Of a stretch of 64,000 bases of DNA, positions 9,252 to 18,728 are shown piece by piece. The stretch's first letter is position 1. The number at the start of each line of letters is the position of its first letter. Source of the DNA: Pseudomonas sp. Os17 (GTDB lineage Bacteria; Pseudomonadota; Gammaproteobacteria; Pseudomonadales; Pseudomonadaceae); assembly GCF_001547895.1 (NCBI RefSeq), contig NZ_AP014627.1:2111501-2175500 (forward strand). The letters are read 5' to 3'. The position numbers and the translations under genes are program-made. The notes under the pieces are model-generated. The model saw only the letters and a list, made by a program, of their open reading frames with translations, was not told where the DNA came from and did not search any database.

Positions 9252-10670
9252 TTAACGGATTTGTGGGCCGATGAATCGGCTCTTGGCTTCAACGTGGACG
9301 CTGCTGTCGTCGGCATCCTCAAGGATGAACTTCACCTCGTTGGTGGTCGAGGGCAGGTGATCCGGAGCAATCGACAGCTCCACCGGCATGCTGACGATAT
9401 CGCCGGCCGCCACGTGGATTTCGCGTTTGCCCTGCAGTTTCAGATCCGGCAGGCCGGCTGCGTCAAGCACATAAGTGTGATCGCGCTGGTCCTTGTTCAT
9501 GATCTTCAGGCTGTAGACGTTCTCGATCCGCCCTTCGGCGTTTTCGCGGTACAGCACGCGGTCCTTGCTGACGTCGAAACCCACCAGCGAGCGCATGAAG
9601 AATGCGCTGATCAGCAGGCTGATCATGGCCAGCAGCACCAGGGCGTAGCCAATCAGGCGTGGGCGCAGTTTATGGGTTTTCTGCCCGGAGAGGTTGTGCT
9701 CGGTGGTGTAGCTGATGAGCCCGCGGGGGTAGTCCATCTTGTCCATGATGCTGTCGCAGGCGTCGATGCAGGCGGCGCAGCCGATGCATTCGATCTGCAG
9801 GCCGTCGCGGATGTCGATGCCGGTCGGGCAGACCTGGACGCACATGGTGCAGTCGATGCAGTCGCCCAGGCCCTGAGCCTTGTAGTCGGCGCCTTTCTTG
9901 CGTGGACCACGGCTTTCGCCACGGCGCGGGTCGTAGGAGACGATCAGGGTGTCCTTGTCGAACATCACGCTCTGGAAGCGCGCGTAGGGGCACATGTAGA
10001 TGCACACTTGTTCGCGCAGCCAGCCGGCGTTGCCGTAGGTGGCCAGGGTGAAGAAACCGACCCAGAAATACGACCAGCCATCGGCCTGGCCGGTGAAGAA
10101 GTCGATGACCAGTTCGCGGATCGGCGAGAAATAGCCGACGAAGGTCATGCCGGTGACGAAACCGATCAGCAGCCAGAGGCTGTGCTTGCTCAGCTTGCGC
10201 AGGAACTTGTTGGCGCTCATGGGCGCCTTGTCCAGCTTGATCCGCTGGTTGCGGTCGCCTTCGGTGACCTTTTCGCACCACATGAAGATCCAGGTCCAGA
10301 CGCTCTGCGGGCAGGTGTAGCCGCACCAGATACGTCCCGCATAGACGGTGATGAAGAACAGGCCGAAGGCGGCAATGATCAGCAGGCCCGAGAGCAGAAT
10401 GAAGTCCTGGGGCCAGAACGTGGCACCGAAAATGAAGAACTTGCGCTCTGGCAGGTTCCACCAGACGGCCTGGTGGCCGCCCCAGTTGAGCCAGACGGTA
10501 CCGAAGTACAGCAGGAACAATCCGGCGCCGCCGAGCATGCGCAGGTTGCGGAACAGGCCAGTGAAGGCGCGGGTGTAGATTTTTTCCCTGGAGGCGTAGA
10601 GATCGACGCTGTTGGTCGCGTTTTTGGCAGGCGGGGTAACGTCTTGTACGGGAATCTGGTTGCTCATCAT
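9252..10670 (-). CDS. ccoG: Cu(II) reductase/assembly ferredoxin CcoG (RdxA/FixG)
   Basis: A 472-residue membrane iron-sulfur protein. Members of this family reduce Cu(II) to Cu(I) for cbb3 oxidase assembly. Membrane helices dominate the first 220 residues (GGAGLFLLYFGTVWLNW, FILLSGLLIIAAFGLFFITVY), with the CGYTCPQSVW segment. Two 4Fe-4S clusters are bound by CIDCTMCVQVCP and CIGCAACIDACD at about 260-310. One more helix (ALVLLAMISLLISAFFM) leads into an Ig-like C-terminal domain. Two adjacent ATGs at 10670 and 10667 are possible starts. First gene of ccoGHIS. Confidence 0.96.
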   Translation of the reverse strand: MMSNQIPVQDVTPPAKNATNSVDLYASREKIYTRAFTGLFRNLRMLGGAGLFLLYFGTVWLNWGGHQAVWWNLPERKFFIFGATFWPQDFILLSGLLIIAAFGLFFITVYAGRIWCGYTCPQSVWTWIFMWCEKVTEGDRNQRIKLDKAPMSANKFLRKLSKHSLWLLIGFVTGMTFVGYFSPIRELVIDFFTGQADGWSYFWVGFFTLATYGNAGWLREQVCIYMCPYARFQSVMFDKDTLIVSYDPRRGESRGPRKKGADYKAQGLGDCIDCTMCVQVCPTGIDIRDGLQIECIGCAACIDACDSIMDKMDYPRGLISYTTEHNLSGQKTHKLRPRLIGYALVLLAMISLLISAFFMRSLVGFDVSKDRVLYRENAEGRIENVYSLKIMNKDQRDHTYVLDAAGLPDLKLQGKREIHVAAGDIVSMPVELSIAPDHLPSTTNEVKFILEDADDSSVHVEAKSRFIGPQIR

Positions 10671-10772
10671 TGCATCCCACGGCAGTGGAAAAATGCCTCG
10701 GTCAGTACGTGCCGACCGCGGTCAAAAGAGGTGTTGCAGTGGCGCAATGATACGCCTGTAGCTCTAGCGCAA

Positions 10773-10791
10773 GGGTGCGACCTTTGGTCGC
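10773..10791. promoter_or_regulatory. Dyad motif upstream of ccoG, copy 1
   Basis: GGGTGCGACCTTTGGTCGC contains perfect 6-nt arms GCGACC/GGTCGC around TTT. The same 19-nt motif, with 17 matches, recurs at 15321-15339 in the other main non-coding stretch of the cco cluster. It lies about 100 nt upstream of ccoG. A regulator site or a dispersed repeat are both possible. Confidence 0.4.
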
Positions 10792-10871
10792 GTTGGGGGA
10801 AATCAACTGATGGTGTAATGACTTGAATCAATTGACTTGTGGATTATGGACCCTTTTGCACGTCGCGCCGT

Positions 10872-11282
10872 TCAATTCTTCCATGGGTTGAGCAGGCGTA
10901 CGCCACAGGTCTCGAAGTCCTTCACGTTGCGGGTAACCATGGTCAAGCCATGGACCAGGGCGGTTGCGGCAATCAGTGCAGCGCATTCATTGCTGCGGTC
11001 CGGGACATGCAGTTGGGCGCAGCGCAAGGCCACGGCACTGTCGATGGCCAGGATGCGGCCGGCGAAGGCGGGAAGAGCCCGGCGCTCCAGCCAGTTGCGC
11101 AGTAGGGTGCCCTGATCCGGGTCGCGCCGCCCCACCTGCAGAATGTCCGTTTCCAGCCCTGGCACCGTGATCGCCGAGAGAAACAGGCTGGTGGTCGCGA
11201 TGCCATGGGCCCAGGCCTTGGCCCCATGATTGGCCTTGGGTTTGCGCAGCTCGGAGATGACGTGGGTGTCGAGCAGGAACAT
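10872..11282 (-). CDS. VapC/FitB-like PIN-domain toxin, probably inactive
   Basis: A 136-residue PIN-domain protein of the type II VapBC/FitAB group; active members are Mg-dependent RNases. The first motif is intact (MFLLDTHVISELRKP, D5 and E11), as is the C-terminal TRNVKDFE. In my memory of the family, the second acid sits in a GEL-E-K-G segment; here it reads PGLETDI, with Gly in its place. The third lies in DALIAATA and here reads AALIAATA (GAT to GCT would explain it). Two of four metal ligands thus appear missing. The gene overlaps the antitoxin by one base (TGATG). The frame is otherwise full length, so the protein is probably made or only recently inactivated. Confidence 0.85.
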   Translation of the reverse strand: MFLLDTHVISELRKPKANHGAKAWAHGIATTSLFLSAITVPGLETDILQVGRRDPDQGTLLRNWLERRALPAFAGRILAIDSAVALRCAQLHVPDRSNECAALIAATALVHGLTMVTRNVKDFETCGVRLLNPWKN

Positions 11283-11536
11283 CAGGACAGATCTGTTTCG
11301 CGTGGAGTGATCACTGCGCGCTCCGTGGTGAACTCGATGTCTTTGGCTTCCGACATCGCCAGCATCTCGACGATGCTCAGGTTCAGGCCACTGAGTTTCT
11401 GGTACGCCTCAATGCCTAGCAATACATGGGTCGGTCTGCCACGGTCAGTGATGATGACCGGGCCTGTAAGCGCGGCTTTTTTGGCACCGCTTGTGTCCTG
11501 ATTGAACTCGCGGCTGGAAAGGGTGGTGATGTTCAT
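11282..11536 (-). CDS. Phd/YefM-type antitoxin
   Basis: An 84-residue antitoxin partner of the downstream PIN protein. The N-terminal Phd/YefM DNA-binding fold is recognisable (NITTLSSREFNQDTSGAKKAA, then GPVIITDRGRPTHVLLGIEAYQKL). The C-terminal 30 residues would wrap the toxin. ATG 11536 has an AGGTG site 6 nt upstream; an in-frame GTG at 11545 would add three residues. Such antitoxins usually repress their own operon, but I see no clear operator. The pair interrupts an otherwise conserved ccoG-ccoP1 boundary, suggesting acquisition, though no repeats or recombinase flank it. Confidence 0.88.
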   Translation of the reverse strand: MNITTLSSREFNQDTSGAKKAALTGPVIITDRGRPTHVLLGIEAYQKLSGLNLSIVEMLAMSEAKDIEFTTERAVITPRETDLS

Positions 11537-11631
11537 GCTGGGCACCTGCTTGAAGCACTCAATGTAGGAGCGTTACTACCTGGTTGCTGCCAGGAGCAAT
11601 CTTCTGCCGGGGCAAACCGATGTAAGGCGTA

Positions 11632-11668
11632 AACAAAACGGCCCCGCCAATTCTCATTGGCGGGGCCG
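11632..11668 (-). terminator. Intrinsic terminator of ccoNOQP1
   Basis: Perfect 12-nt arms (CGGCCCCGCCAA and TTGGCGGGGCCG) around a 6-nt loop, followed on the minus strand by GTTTTGTTT. It lies 26 nt past the ccoP1 stop. Confidence 0.88.
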
Positions 11669-11694
11669 TCGGGTGTTGCTTTCAGGCGTCGGTC

Positions 11695-12672
11695 TTACTC
11701 GGCGTCGGCCTGCTTGTCACCGTGGGACAGGCTGTAGACATAAGCGGCCAGCAGGTGAACCTTGTCGTTGCCTTGCAGTTGTTCCTGCGCAGGCATTACG
11801 CCCTGGCGGCCGTAACGAATGGTCTGCTGCAGTTGCGCAAAGCTCGAACCGTAGATGAAGGCTGCCGGGTGGGTCAGGTTAGGCGCGCCCATCGCTGGGG
11901 TGCCTTTGCCTTCCGGACCGTGGCAGACCGCACAGTTGGCGGCGAACAGCTTCTGCCCATTGACCGGGTCGGCCTTGATGCCTTCCGGCAGCTTGCGGCC
12001 ATCAAGGTTGGTCAGGACATAGGCGGCAACGTCGCTGACGCCTTGCTCCTTGATCACGTCCAGCCAGGCCGGCATCACCGCGTGGCGACCGCCCATGATG
12101 GTGGCCTTGATGGTTTCCGGCTCGCCGCCCCAGCGCCAGTCGGCGTCGGTCAGGTTGGGGAAGCCGTAGGCGCCCTTGGCGTCGGAGCCGTGGCAGACCG
12201 AGCAGTTGGAAGCGAACAGGCGACCGCCCATTTTCAGGGCTTGCGGGTCCTTGGCGACTTCCTCGATAGGCATGGCAGCGTACTTGGCGAAGATCGGACC
12301 GAACTTGGCGTCCGACTTGGCCATTTCCTTTTCCCACTCGTGCACGCCGGTCCAGCCGGACTGGCCGTTGGCGAACGGGGTCTGCTTCTCGTTATCGAGG
12401 TAGTTGTAGCCCGGCAGGACGCCTTTCCAGTTGCCCAGGCCCGGGTACAGCACCAGGTAACCCAGGGCGAAGACGATGGTGCCGACGAACAGCATGAACC
12501 ACCATTTCGGCAGCGGGTTGTCGTACTCCTCGATCCCGTCGAAGGAGTGGCCGACCGTCTCGTCGGTCTGCTCGGCGCGCTGGCCCTTGCGGGTCGACAG
12601 CAGCAGCCAGGTCAGGGCGAAGATGGTACCCAGACTGAGGACTGTGACGTACAGACTCCAGAACGTAGTCAT
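11695..12672 (-). CDS. ccoP1: cbb3 oxidase dihaem subunit CcoP, operon 1
   Basis: A 325-residue membrane-anchored dihaem cytochrome c that passes electrons to CcoN. Two membrane segments lie near the N-terminus ([21 protein letters not shown] and [20 protein letters not shown]), with NPLPKWW between them. Two c-type haem sites follow, CSVCH near 158 and CAVCH near 243, each with a downstream Met region ([19 protein letters not shown]). It overlaps ccoQ1 by 4 nt. Compared with CcoP2 it keeps a short insertion ([17 protein letters not shown]) before the first haem domain. Confidence 0.97.
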   Translation of the reverse strand: MTTFWSLYVTVLSLGTIFALTWLLLSTRKGQRAEQTDETVGHSFDGIEEYDNPLPKWWFMLFVGTIVFALGYLVLYPGLGNWKGVLPGYNYLDNEKQTPFANGQSGWTGVHEWEKEMAKSDAKFGPIFAKYAAMPIEEVAKDPQALKMGGRLFASNCSVCHGSDAKGAYGFPNLTDADWRWGGEPETIKATIMGGRHAVMPAWLDVIKEQGVSDVAAYVLTNLDGRKLPEGIKADPVNGQKLFAANCAVCHGPEGKGTPAMGAPNLTHPAAFIYGSSFAQLQQTIRYGRQGVMPAQEQLQGNDKVHLLAAYVYSLSHGDKQADAE

Positions 12673-12854
12673 TCTTTGTTACTCCTAGAAGCTTGCTCGA
12701 CGTGCTTGATGGCGTCGGGATCATCCGCGAACGGCAGCAAGGTTGCGTCTTCAAACTCGGACTTGCGCTTGGGGCTGAACACCCAGAGCGCCAAACCGAT
12801 GAAGGCCACCATCACAACAAGGGTGCCCAGGCCACGAATCATCCCGATATCCAT
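12669..12854 (-). CDS. ccoQ1: cbb3 oxidase small subunit CcoQ, operon 1
   Basis: A 61-residue single-helix protein ([22 protein letters not shown] followed by [19 protein letters not shown]), the standard CcoQ pattern. It stabilises the CcoNO-CcoP complex. It sits 5 nt after ccoO1 and overlaps ccoP1 by 4 nt. Confidence 0.95.
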   Translation of the reverse strand: MDIGMIRGLGTLVVMVAFIGLALWVFSPKRKSEFEDATLLPFADDPDAIKHVEQASRSNKE

Positions 12855-12859
12855 CTAGA

Positions 12860-13468
12860 TCACCGTTTGCTTTTGATGATGGTGCCCAGGCCTTGCAGAT
12901 AGGCCACCAGCGCGTCCATTTCGGTTTTGCCCTTCACAGCATCCTTGGCGCCGGCGATGTCTTCGTCGGTGTAAGGGACGCCGAGCGTGCGCAAGACTTC
13001 CATTTTCTTCGCGGTGTCTTTGCCGTCGAGCTTGTTTTCTACGAGGAACGGATAAGCCGGCATCTTCGACTCGGGGACGACGTTGCGCGGGTTGTACAAG
13101 TGCGCACGCTGCCAGTCATCGGAGTAACGACCGCCCACTCGGGCCAGGTCCGGACCGGTACGCTTGGAGCCCCACAGGAACGGGTGGTCCCAGACGCTTT
13201 CACCAGCCACCGAGTAGTGACCATAACGTTCGGTTTCGGCGCGGAACGGACGGATCATCTGCGAGTGGCAGCCGACACAGCCGTTGGCGATGTACACGTC
13301 GCGGCCTTCCAGTTCCAGCGCGGTGCGCGGCTTCATGCCTTCCACCGGCTTGTTGGTGACGTCCTGGAAGAACAGCGGGACGATCTGGGTCAGGCCGCCG
13401 ATGCTGACGGCGATGACCATGAAGAAGGCCAGCAGGCCAATGTTCTTCTCGACTACTTCGTGCTTCAT
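12860..13468 (-). CDS. ccoO1: cbb3 oxidase monohaem subunit CcoO, operon 1
   Basis: A 202-residue membrane-anchored cytochrome c. One N-terminal helix ([23 protein letters not shown]) is followed by the haem site [24 protein letters not shown] near residue 70. The distal part includes [17 protein letters not shown], whose Met is the likely axial ligand. Its ATG overlaps the ccoN1 stop by one base (TGATG), suggesting coupled translation. Confidence 0.97.
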   Translation of the reverse strand: MKHEVVEKNIGLLAFFMVIAVSIGGLTQIVPLFFQDVTNKPVEGMKPRTALELEGRDVYIANGCVGCHSQMIRPFRAETERYGHYSVAGESVWDHPFLWGSKRTGPDLARVGGRYSDDWQRAHLYNPRNVVPESKMPAYPFLVENKLDGKDTAKKMEVLRTLGVPYTDEDIAGAKDAVKGKTEMDALVAYLQGLGTIIKSKR

Positions 13469-14910
13469 CAGTGAGCTCCAACTACAGCGATCTGAGCGGC
13501 GGCTTCAGCTTCAGCCGGGTTCGAGGCGCGAACGGTGCGGAACACGTTGTACGCCATGATCAGCATGCCGGTGGCGAAGAACGCACCGCCCAGAGCACGG
13601 ACGATGAAGCCCGGGTGGCTGGCTTGCAGCGCTTCGACGAAGGAGTAGGTGAGGGTGCCGTCGTCGTTGATGGCGCGCCACATCAGGCCCTGGGTAATGC
13701 CGTTGACCCACATCGAGGCGATGTACAGCACGGTACCGATGGTAGCCAGCCAGAAGTGGGTGTTGATCAGGCCGATGCTGTGCATCTGCTGACGACCGAA
13801 GACTTTCGGGATCAGGTGGTACAGGGCGCCGATGGAGATCATCGCTACCCAGCCCAGAGCGCCGGCGTGTACGTGGCCGATGGTCCAGTCGGTGTAGTGG
13901 GACAGCGAGTTGACGGTCTTGATCGCCATCATCGGACCTTCGAAGGTCGACATGCCGTAGAACGCCAGGGACACCACCAGGAACCGCAGGATCGGGTCGG
14001 TGCGCAGCTTATGCCAGGCGCCCGACAGGGTCATCATGCCGTTGATCATGCCGCCCCAGCTCGGAGCCAGCAGGATGATCGACATGGCCATGCCCAGGGA
14101 CTGGGCCCAGTCCGGCAGCGCGGTGTAGTGCAGGTGGTGCGGACCGGCCCAGATGTACAGGGTGATCAGCGCCCAGAAGTGCACGATGGACAGGCGATAC
14201 GAGTAGATCGGACGCTCGGCCTGCTTGGGTACGAAGTAGTACATCATCCCCAGGAAACCGGTGGTCAGGAAGAAGCCCACGGCGTTGTGGCCGTACCACC
14301 ACTGGATCATCGCGTCAGTCGCACCGGCGTAGGCCGAGTAGGACTTGAAGAAGCTGACCGGCAGGGAAGCGTGGTTGACGATGTGCAGCATCGCGGTCAC
14401 CACGATGAAGGCACCGTAGAACCAGTTACCGACATAGATGTGCTTGGTCTTGCGCTTGGTGATGGTGCCAAAGAACACCAGGCCGTAGGTGACCCAGACG
14501 ATCGCCAGCAGGATAGCCAGGGGCCATTCCAGTTCGGCGTATTCCTTGGTGGTGGTGTAACCCAGGGGCAGGGTCACGATCGCGCCGACGATCACCGCTT
14601 GCCAGCCCCAGAAGGTGAAGGCCGCGAGGCTGTCGGAAATCAGTCGCGTCTGGCAGGTTCGCTGCACGACATAGTAAGAGGTGGCAAACAATGCACATCC
14701 ACCGAAGGCGAAGATCACCAGGTTGGTGTGCAGCGGGCGCAGGCGTCCAAAGGTCGTCCATGGCAGACCGAAGTTCAACTCCGGCCAGACCAGTTGCGAC
14801 GCGATGAAGACACCGAGCCCCATGCCAAGGATCCCCCAGACCACCGTCATGATGGCGAACTGGCGGACTACCTTATAGTTATAAGCAGTCGGACTGATTG
14901 CTGTGCTCAT
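13468..14910 (-). CDS. ccoN1: cbb3 oxidase catalytic subunit CcoN, operon 1
   Basis: A 480-residue catalytic subunit with low-spin haem b and the high-spin haem b3-CuB oxygen-reducing centre. About 12 hydrophobic segments are visible. Conserved pieces include the haem-ligand region [37 protein letters not shown] with the CuB-side His, [15 protein letters not shown] (adjacent His pair), and the [13 protein letters not shown] helix. The protein starts [21 protein letters not shown] at 14910; a 33-codon upstream extension is rejected. In P. aeruginosa the first cco operon is the more constitutive one. Several blocks are identical in DNA to ccoN2. Confidence 0.97.
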   Translation of the reverse strand: MSTAISPTAYNYKVVRQFAIMTVVWGILGMGLGVFIASQLVWPELNFGLPWTTFGRLRPLHTNLVIFAFGGCALFATSYYVVQRTCQTRLISDSLAAFTFWGWQAVIVGAIVTLPLGYTTTKEYAELEWPLAILLAIVWVTYGLVFFGTITKRKTKHIYVGNWFYGAFIVVTAMLHIVNHASLPVSFFKSYSAYAGATDAMIQWWYGHNAVGFFLTTGFLGMMYYFVPKQAERPIYSYRLSIVHFWALITLYIWAGPHHLHYTALPDWAQSLGMAMSIILLAPSWGGMINGMMTLSGAWHKLRTDPILRFLVVSLAFYGMSTFEGPMMAIKTVNSLSHYTDWTIGHVHAGALGWVAMISIGALYHLIPKVFGRQQMHSIGLINTHFWLATIGTVLYIASMWVNGITQGLMWRAINDDGTLTYSFVEALQASHPGFIVRALGGAFFATGMLIMAYNVFRTVRASNPAEAEAAAQIAVVGAH

Positions 14911-14960
14911 TCTAAGGTTCCACGGTTTGGGTGTTTTATTAGGGATAAAAATCGGCCGCA

Positions 14961-15009
14961 AGTATGGAGAAAGCAGGGGGTCATTGCAACGCGCCATGAC
15001 CTGGGTCAA
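14961..15009 (-). promoter_or_regulatory. Possible ccoN1 promoter with a degenerate Anr-like site
   Basis: On the minus strand 15009-14996 reads TTGAC-CCAG-GTCAT, two mismatches from the Anr consensus. A -10-like CATACT lies at 14966-14961. The spacing is near but not exactly class II. It is much weaker than the sites at hemN and ccoN2. Confidence 0.32.
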
Positions 15010-15320
15010 TGCGTTCCATGCCTGATTCTGCGGCCTTTCCCTATGCCGAGTAGGGACAAAAAAATGCCCTCGGACAGACTGTCGCAGTGGACAGGATTCG
15101 GGGGGTGTCAGGTTGGTTGTAACCGGGTGTGTGGAAGCTGATGGATCAGCTGACAGGCGGTAAGCGAGTCGACAGCCGGTATAAACCAGCCTTTGCGGCC
15201 TGTCATCGAGCAGAAGCTTCGAACGTCACGGATACCGTTGGCCTGTGACCAGCCCTTGCCAGTCCCCATCGGGGCAAGCTTAGACCTGAATCGGATGAGT
15301 GCAAACGAAGGGGGGAGAGA

Positions 15321-15339
15321 GGGTGCGACACTTGGTCGC
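15321..15339. promoter_or_regulatory. Dyad motif between cco operons, copy 2
   Basis: GGGTGCGACACTTGGTCGC matches the copy at 10773-10791 at 17 of 19 bases, in the same orientation. The arms TGCGAC/GTCGCA (15324-15340) form a dyad. Function unknown. Confidence 0.4.
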
Positions 15340-15365
15340 AAAGAGGCGGGGGGGAAAGTTTCAAG

Positions 15366-15399
15366 CGGCAAGCTGCAAGTGAAATCTCGCAGCTTGCCG
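15366..15399 (-). terminator. Hairpin after ccoP2
   Basis: Perfect 11-nt arms CGGCAAGCTGC and GCAGCTTGCCG around a 12-nt loop, 8 nt past the ccoP2 stop. No clean T tract follows on the minus strand, so it may act as a 3' stabiliser or a dispersed repeat rather than a classical terminator. Confidence 0.5.
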
Positions 15400-15407
15400 T
15401 TGATCCC

Positions 15408-16355
15408 TTACTTGTCGCTTTCAGCTTGTGGCTTGTTGCTGCTGTTGTGGGACAGGCTGTACACGTAGGCGGCCAGCAGTTGCACCTTGTCATTGCCGAG
15501 CAATTCGCTCTGCGCTGGCATGTGGCCCTGGCGACCATGACGGATGGTCTGTTGCAGTTGCGCGAGGCTGGTGCCGTAGATGAAGCCGGCCGGCTGGGTC
15601 AGGTCGGGCGCGCCCATGATCTGGGTGCCCTTGCCGTTGGCGCCGTGGCAGGCTACGCAGGTGGTGCTGAACGCTTGCTGTCCGGCTACCAGGTCGGCAT
15701 CGCTGTCGGCAGGCAGGGGCAGGCCGGCCAGTTCGTGACGGACATAAGCCGCTACGTTCTTCACGCCTGCTTCCTTGAGCACGTCACCCCAGGCTGGCAT
15801 GGCCGCCATGCGGCCGCCCATGATGGTGGCCTTGATGGTGTCGGCACTGCCGCCCCAGCGCCAGTTGTCGTCTGCCAGGTTGGGGAAGCCGAAGGCACCC
15901 TTGGCGTCAGAGCCGTGGCACACCGAGCAGTTGGACGCGAACAGGCGTCCGCCCATCTTCAGTGCTTGCGGGTCCTTGGCTACTTCTTTCACGGGCATGG
16001 CCGCGAATTTGGCGAAGATCGGCCCAAACTTCACGTCGGCCTTGGCCATTTCCTTTTCCCATTCCTTGGTCTGGGTCCAGCCGTCTTCATAGCCCGGCAG
16101 GATGCCTTTCCAGTTACCCAGACCCGGGTAGAGGATCAGGTAGCCCACGGAAAACACCAGGGTCCCGGCGAACAGCAGGAACCACCATTGCGGCAGGGGG
16201 TTGTCGTACTCCTCGATGCCATCGAAGGCGTGGCCCATGGTCTGGTCCACGCTGCCCTTGGTTTCACCCTTGCGGGTGCCGACCAGCAGCCAGGTCAGGC
16301 CGATCAGGCTGCCGATGGTCAGTACGCAGATCCACGTACTCCAGAAGGTGGTCAT
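15408..16355 (-). CDS. ccoP2: cbb3 oxidase dihaem subunit CcoP, operon 2
   Basis: A 315-residue paralog of CcoP1 with the same layout: two N-terminal membrane helices ([42 protein letters not shown]), then haem sites CSVCH (near 147) and CVACH (near 232), and Met-bearing segments [10 protein letters not shown] and GRQGHMPAQ. It lacks the short loop present in CcoP1 before the first haem domain. It overlaps ccoQ2 by 4 nt. Confidence 0.97.
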   Translation of the reverse strand: MTTFWSTWICVLTIGSLIGLTWLLVGTRKGETKGSVDQTMGHAFDGIEEYDNPLPQWWFLLFAGTLVFSVGYLILYPGLGNWKGILPGYEDGWTQTKEWEKEMAKADVKFGPIFAKFAAMPVKEVAKDPQALKMGGRLFASNCSVCHGSDAKGAFGFPNLADDNWRWGGSADTIKATIMGGRMAAMPAWGDVLKEAGVKNVAAYVRHELAGLPLPADSDADLVAGQQAFSTTCVACHGANGKGTQIMGAPDLTQPAGFIYGTSLAQLQQTIRHGRQGHMPAQSELLGNDKVQLLAAYVYSLSHNSSNKPQAESDK

Positions 16356-16582
16356 GGCCGAATGCTCCTTGTTGCAGGCTCTTGAGGTTGAGCGTCATCA
16401 GTTGTGTTGCCGGCCGGTGCCGTACCCGGCATCGGGTCGTCGGCGAAGGGCAGCAGGCGTGCCTGGGCAAACTCGGGATTGCGTTTTGAGTTGAACACCC
16501 AGATCGACAGGCCGACGAAGGCGATCATCACCACCAGGGTCCCGAGCCCGCGGATCATGCCGCTATCGAGTTCAAAACCCAT
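16352..16582 (-). CDS. ccoQ2: cbb3 oxidase small subunit CcoQ, operon 2
   Basis: A 76-residue CcoQ with the core [21 protein letters not shown] and the [10 protein letters not shown] segment. It is 15 residues longer than CcoQ1, with a Thr/Pro/Gln-rich tail. It lies 3 nt after ccoO2 and overlaps ccoP2 by 4 nt. Confidence 0.94.
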   Translation of the reverse strand: MGFELDSGMIRGLGTLVVMIAFVGLSIWVFNSKRNPEFAQARLLPFADDPMPGTAPAGNTTDDAQPQEPATRSIRP

Positions 16583-16585
16583 GGC

Positions 16586-17194
16586 TCACCTCTTGCTCTT
16601 GATCGCAGTGCCAAGCACTTGCAGGTAGGACACCAGGGCGTCCATCTCGGTCTTGCCCTTGAGCGTGGCGGTAGCGCCGGCGATGTCTTCGTCGGTGTAC
16701 GGCACACCCAGGGTGCGCATGACCTTGAGCTTGGTTTCGGTATGGCTGCTATCCACCGGAGCGTTCACCAGCCACGGATAAGCCGGCATCTTCGACTCGG
16801 GCACGACGTTGCGCGGGTTGTACAGGTGCGCGCGGTGCCAGTCATCGGAGTAGCGGCCGCCCACTCGGGCCAGGTCCGGACCGGTACGCTTGGAGCCCCA
16901 CAGGAACGGATGGTCCCAGACGCTCTCACCGGCCACCGAGTAGTGGCCATAACGTTCGGTTTCGGCGCGGAACGGACGGATCATCTGCGAGTGGCACTGT
17001 ACGCAGCCTTCGCGGATGTAGATGTCGCGGCCTTCCAGTTGCAGCGCGGTGTAGGGCTTCATGCCTTCCACCGGCTTGTTGGTGACGTCCTGGAAGAACA
17101 GCGGGACGATCTGGGTCAGACCGCCGATGCTCACCGCGAAGACCATCAGCAGCATCAGCAGGCCGACGTTTTTTTCAATCGTTTCGTGTTTCAT
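16586..17194 (-). CDS. ccoO2: cbb3 oxidase monohaem subunit CcoO, operon 2
   Basis: A 202-residue paralog of CcoO1. The N-terminal helix [23 protein letters not shown] precedes the haem site [23 protein letters not shown]. Start [11 protein letters not shown] at 17194 has GAGGAG 6-7 nt upstream; the 19-codon upstream extension is rejected. It lies 10 nt after ccoN2. Long stretches of the middle of the gene are nearly identical in DNA to ccoO1. Confidence 0.97.
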   Translation of the reverse strand: MKHETIEKNVGLLMLLMVFAVSIGGLTQIVPLFFQDVTNKPVEGMKPYTALQLEGRDIYIREGCVQCHSQMIRPFRAETERYGHYSVAGESVWDHPFLWGSKRTGPDLARVGGRYSDDWHRAHLYNPRNVVPESKMPAYPWLVNAPVDSSHTETKLKVMRTLGVPYTDEDIAGATATLKGKTEMDALVSYLQVLGTAIKSKR

Positions 17195-17204
17195 TGCGGA
17201 CTCC

Positions 17205-18629
17205 TCAGGCCATCTGCGCAGCGGCGTTGACTTCGGCTGGCACTGCGGCACGCACGGTGCGCCAGGTGTTGTAAGCCATCAGGAACATGCCGCTGAGGAA
17301 GATCGCACCACCGACCAGTCGCACGATGAAGCCTGGGTGGCTGGCCACCAGGGTTTCGACGAAGGAGTAGGTGAGGGTGCCGTCTTCGTTGACCGCACGC
17401 CACATCAGGCCCTGGGCGATACCGTTGACCCACATCGAGGCGATGTAGAGCACGGTGCCGATGGTGGCGAGCCAGAAGTGGGTATTGATCAGGCCGACGC
17501 TGTACATCTGCTCGCGGCCGAAGACTTTCGGGATCAGGTGGTACAGGGCGCCGATGGAGATCATCGCTACCCAGCCCAGAGCGCCGGCGTGTACGTGGCC
17601 GATGGTCCAGTCGGTGTAGTGCGAGAGGGCGTTGACGGTCTTGATCGCCATCATCGGACCTTCGAAGGTCGACATGCCGTAGAACGCCAGGGACACCACC
17701 AGGAAGCGCAGGATCGGGTCGCTGCGCAGCTTATGCCAGGCGCCCGAGAGGGTCATCATGCCGTTGATCATACCGCCCCAGCTTGGCGCCAGCAGTACCA
17801 GTGACATCACCATGCCCAGCGACTGAGCCCAGTCCGGCAGCGCGGTGTAGTGCAAGTGGTGCGGACCGGCCCAGATGTACAGGGTGATCAATGCCCAGAA
17901 GTGCACGATGGACAAGCGGTAGGAGTACACCGGACGCTCGGCCTGCTTGGGTACGAAGTAGTACATCATCCCCAGGAAGCCCGCGGTCAGGAAGAAGCCC
18001 ACGGCGTTGTGGCCGTACCACCATTGCACCATCGCATCGGTCGCACCGGCATACACCGAGTAGGACTTGGTGAAGCTGACCGGCAGTTCCAGGTTGTTGA
18101 CGATGTGCAGGATGGCCACGGTGATGATGAAGGCGCCGAAGAACCAGTTACCCACATAGATGTGCTTGGTCTTGCGCTGCATCAGGGTGCCGAAGAATAC
18201 GATGGCGTAGGCCACCCAGACAATGGTGATCAGGATATCGATCGGCCATTCCAGTTCGGCGTATTCCTTGGAGCTGGTGTAGCCCAATGGCAGGCTGATG
18301 GCCGCCAGGAGGATGACCAGTTGCCAGCCCCAGAAGCAGAACGCGGCGATTTTCGGCGCGAACAGCTGAGTCTGGCAGGTGCGTTGCACCGAGTAGAACG
18401 AGCTGGCAAACAGCGCGCAGCCACCAAAGGCGAAGATCACGGCGTTGGTGTGCAACGGACGTAGACGGCCGAAGCTGGTCCACGGTAGGTCGAAGTTGAG
18501 TTCAGGCCAGACCAACTGGGCAGCGAGAAAAACCCCGAGCCCCATGCCGACGATGCCCCACACCACCGTCATAATGGCGAATTGGCGGACCACCTTGTAG
18601 TTGTAGGCGGTACTGATAGAAGTGTTCAT
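17205..18629 (-). CDS. ccoN2: cbb3 oxidase catalytic subunit CcoN, operon 2
   Basis: A 474-residue paralog of CcoN1 with the same His-bearing helices ([65 protein letters not shown]). It starts [20 protein letters not shown] at 18629; the 46-codon upstream extension is rejected. An Anr box lies 125-138 nt upstream, inside the start of the divergent hydrolase gene. This fits the known low-oxygen induction of the second cco operon in pseudomonads. Confidence 0.97.
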   Translation of the reverse strand: MNTSISTAYNYKVVRQFAIMTVVWGIVGMGLGVFLAAQLVWPELNFDLPWTSFGRLRPLHTNAVIFAFGGCALFASSFYSVQRTCQTQLFAPKIAAFCFWGWQLVILLAAISLPLGYTSSKEYAELEWPIDILITIVWVAYAIVFFGTLMQRKTKHIYVGNWFFGAFIITVAILHIVNNLELPVSFTKSYSVYAGATDAMVQWWYGHNAVGFFLTAGFLGMMYYFVPKQAERPVYSYRLSIVHFWALITLYIWAGPHHLHYTALPDWAQSLGMVMSLVLLAPSWGGMINGMMTLSGAWHKLRSDPILRFLVVSLAFYGMSTFEGPMMAIKTVNALSHYTDWTIGHVHAGALGWVAMISIGALYHLIPKVFGREQMYSVGLINTHFWLATIGTVLYIASMWVNGIAQGLMWRAVNEDGTLTYSFVETLVASHPGFIVRLVGGAIFLSGMFLMAYNTWRTVRAAVPAEVNAAAQMA

Positions 18630-18728
18630 GGTTCCCCATCCACGGTTCAGCTGAAGTGAAAGCGACTGCGCACGGCAAGGCGCGCTCACTTCGTCTGGAG
18701 TTATAGGCAGACTAAAAGCGAGGCAAGC

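Larger units (their letters stand above)
14911..15407. other. Non-coding stretch between the two cco operons
   Basis: About 500 nt without a gene. It holds the likely ccoN1 promoter near ccoN1, the 19-nt dyad motif copy 2 at 15321-15339, and a hairpin just after ccoP2 (15366-15399). A short frame at 15108-15371 on the minus strand has no coding character I can support. Confidence 0.7.

Noticed and set aside
6536..10826. Long open frames on the plus strand opposite ccoI, ccoH and ccoG
   Set aside because: They mirror the real minus-strand genes; GC-rich codon bias opens the opposite frame. Their translations are rich in Gln, Gly, Ala and His without family motifs.
10832..10845. Anr-like TTGAC-TTGT-GGATT upstream of ccoG
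   Set aside because: Only the first half-site matches; the second half is lost.
13471..15141. Plus-strand frame opposite ccoN1 and its leader
   Set aside because: Antisense shadow; its product has repetitive Gln/Asp/Gly/His composition and no recognisable domain.
13061..17000. Long repeated blocks that could suggest a recent mobile duplication
   Set aside because: They are homologous parts of two ancient cco operons in conserved order; no transposase or terminal repeats are present.
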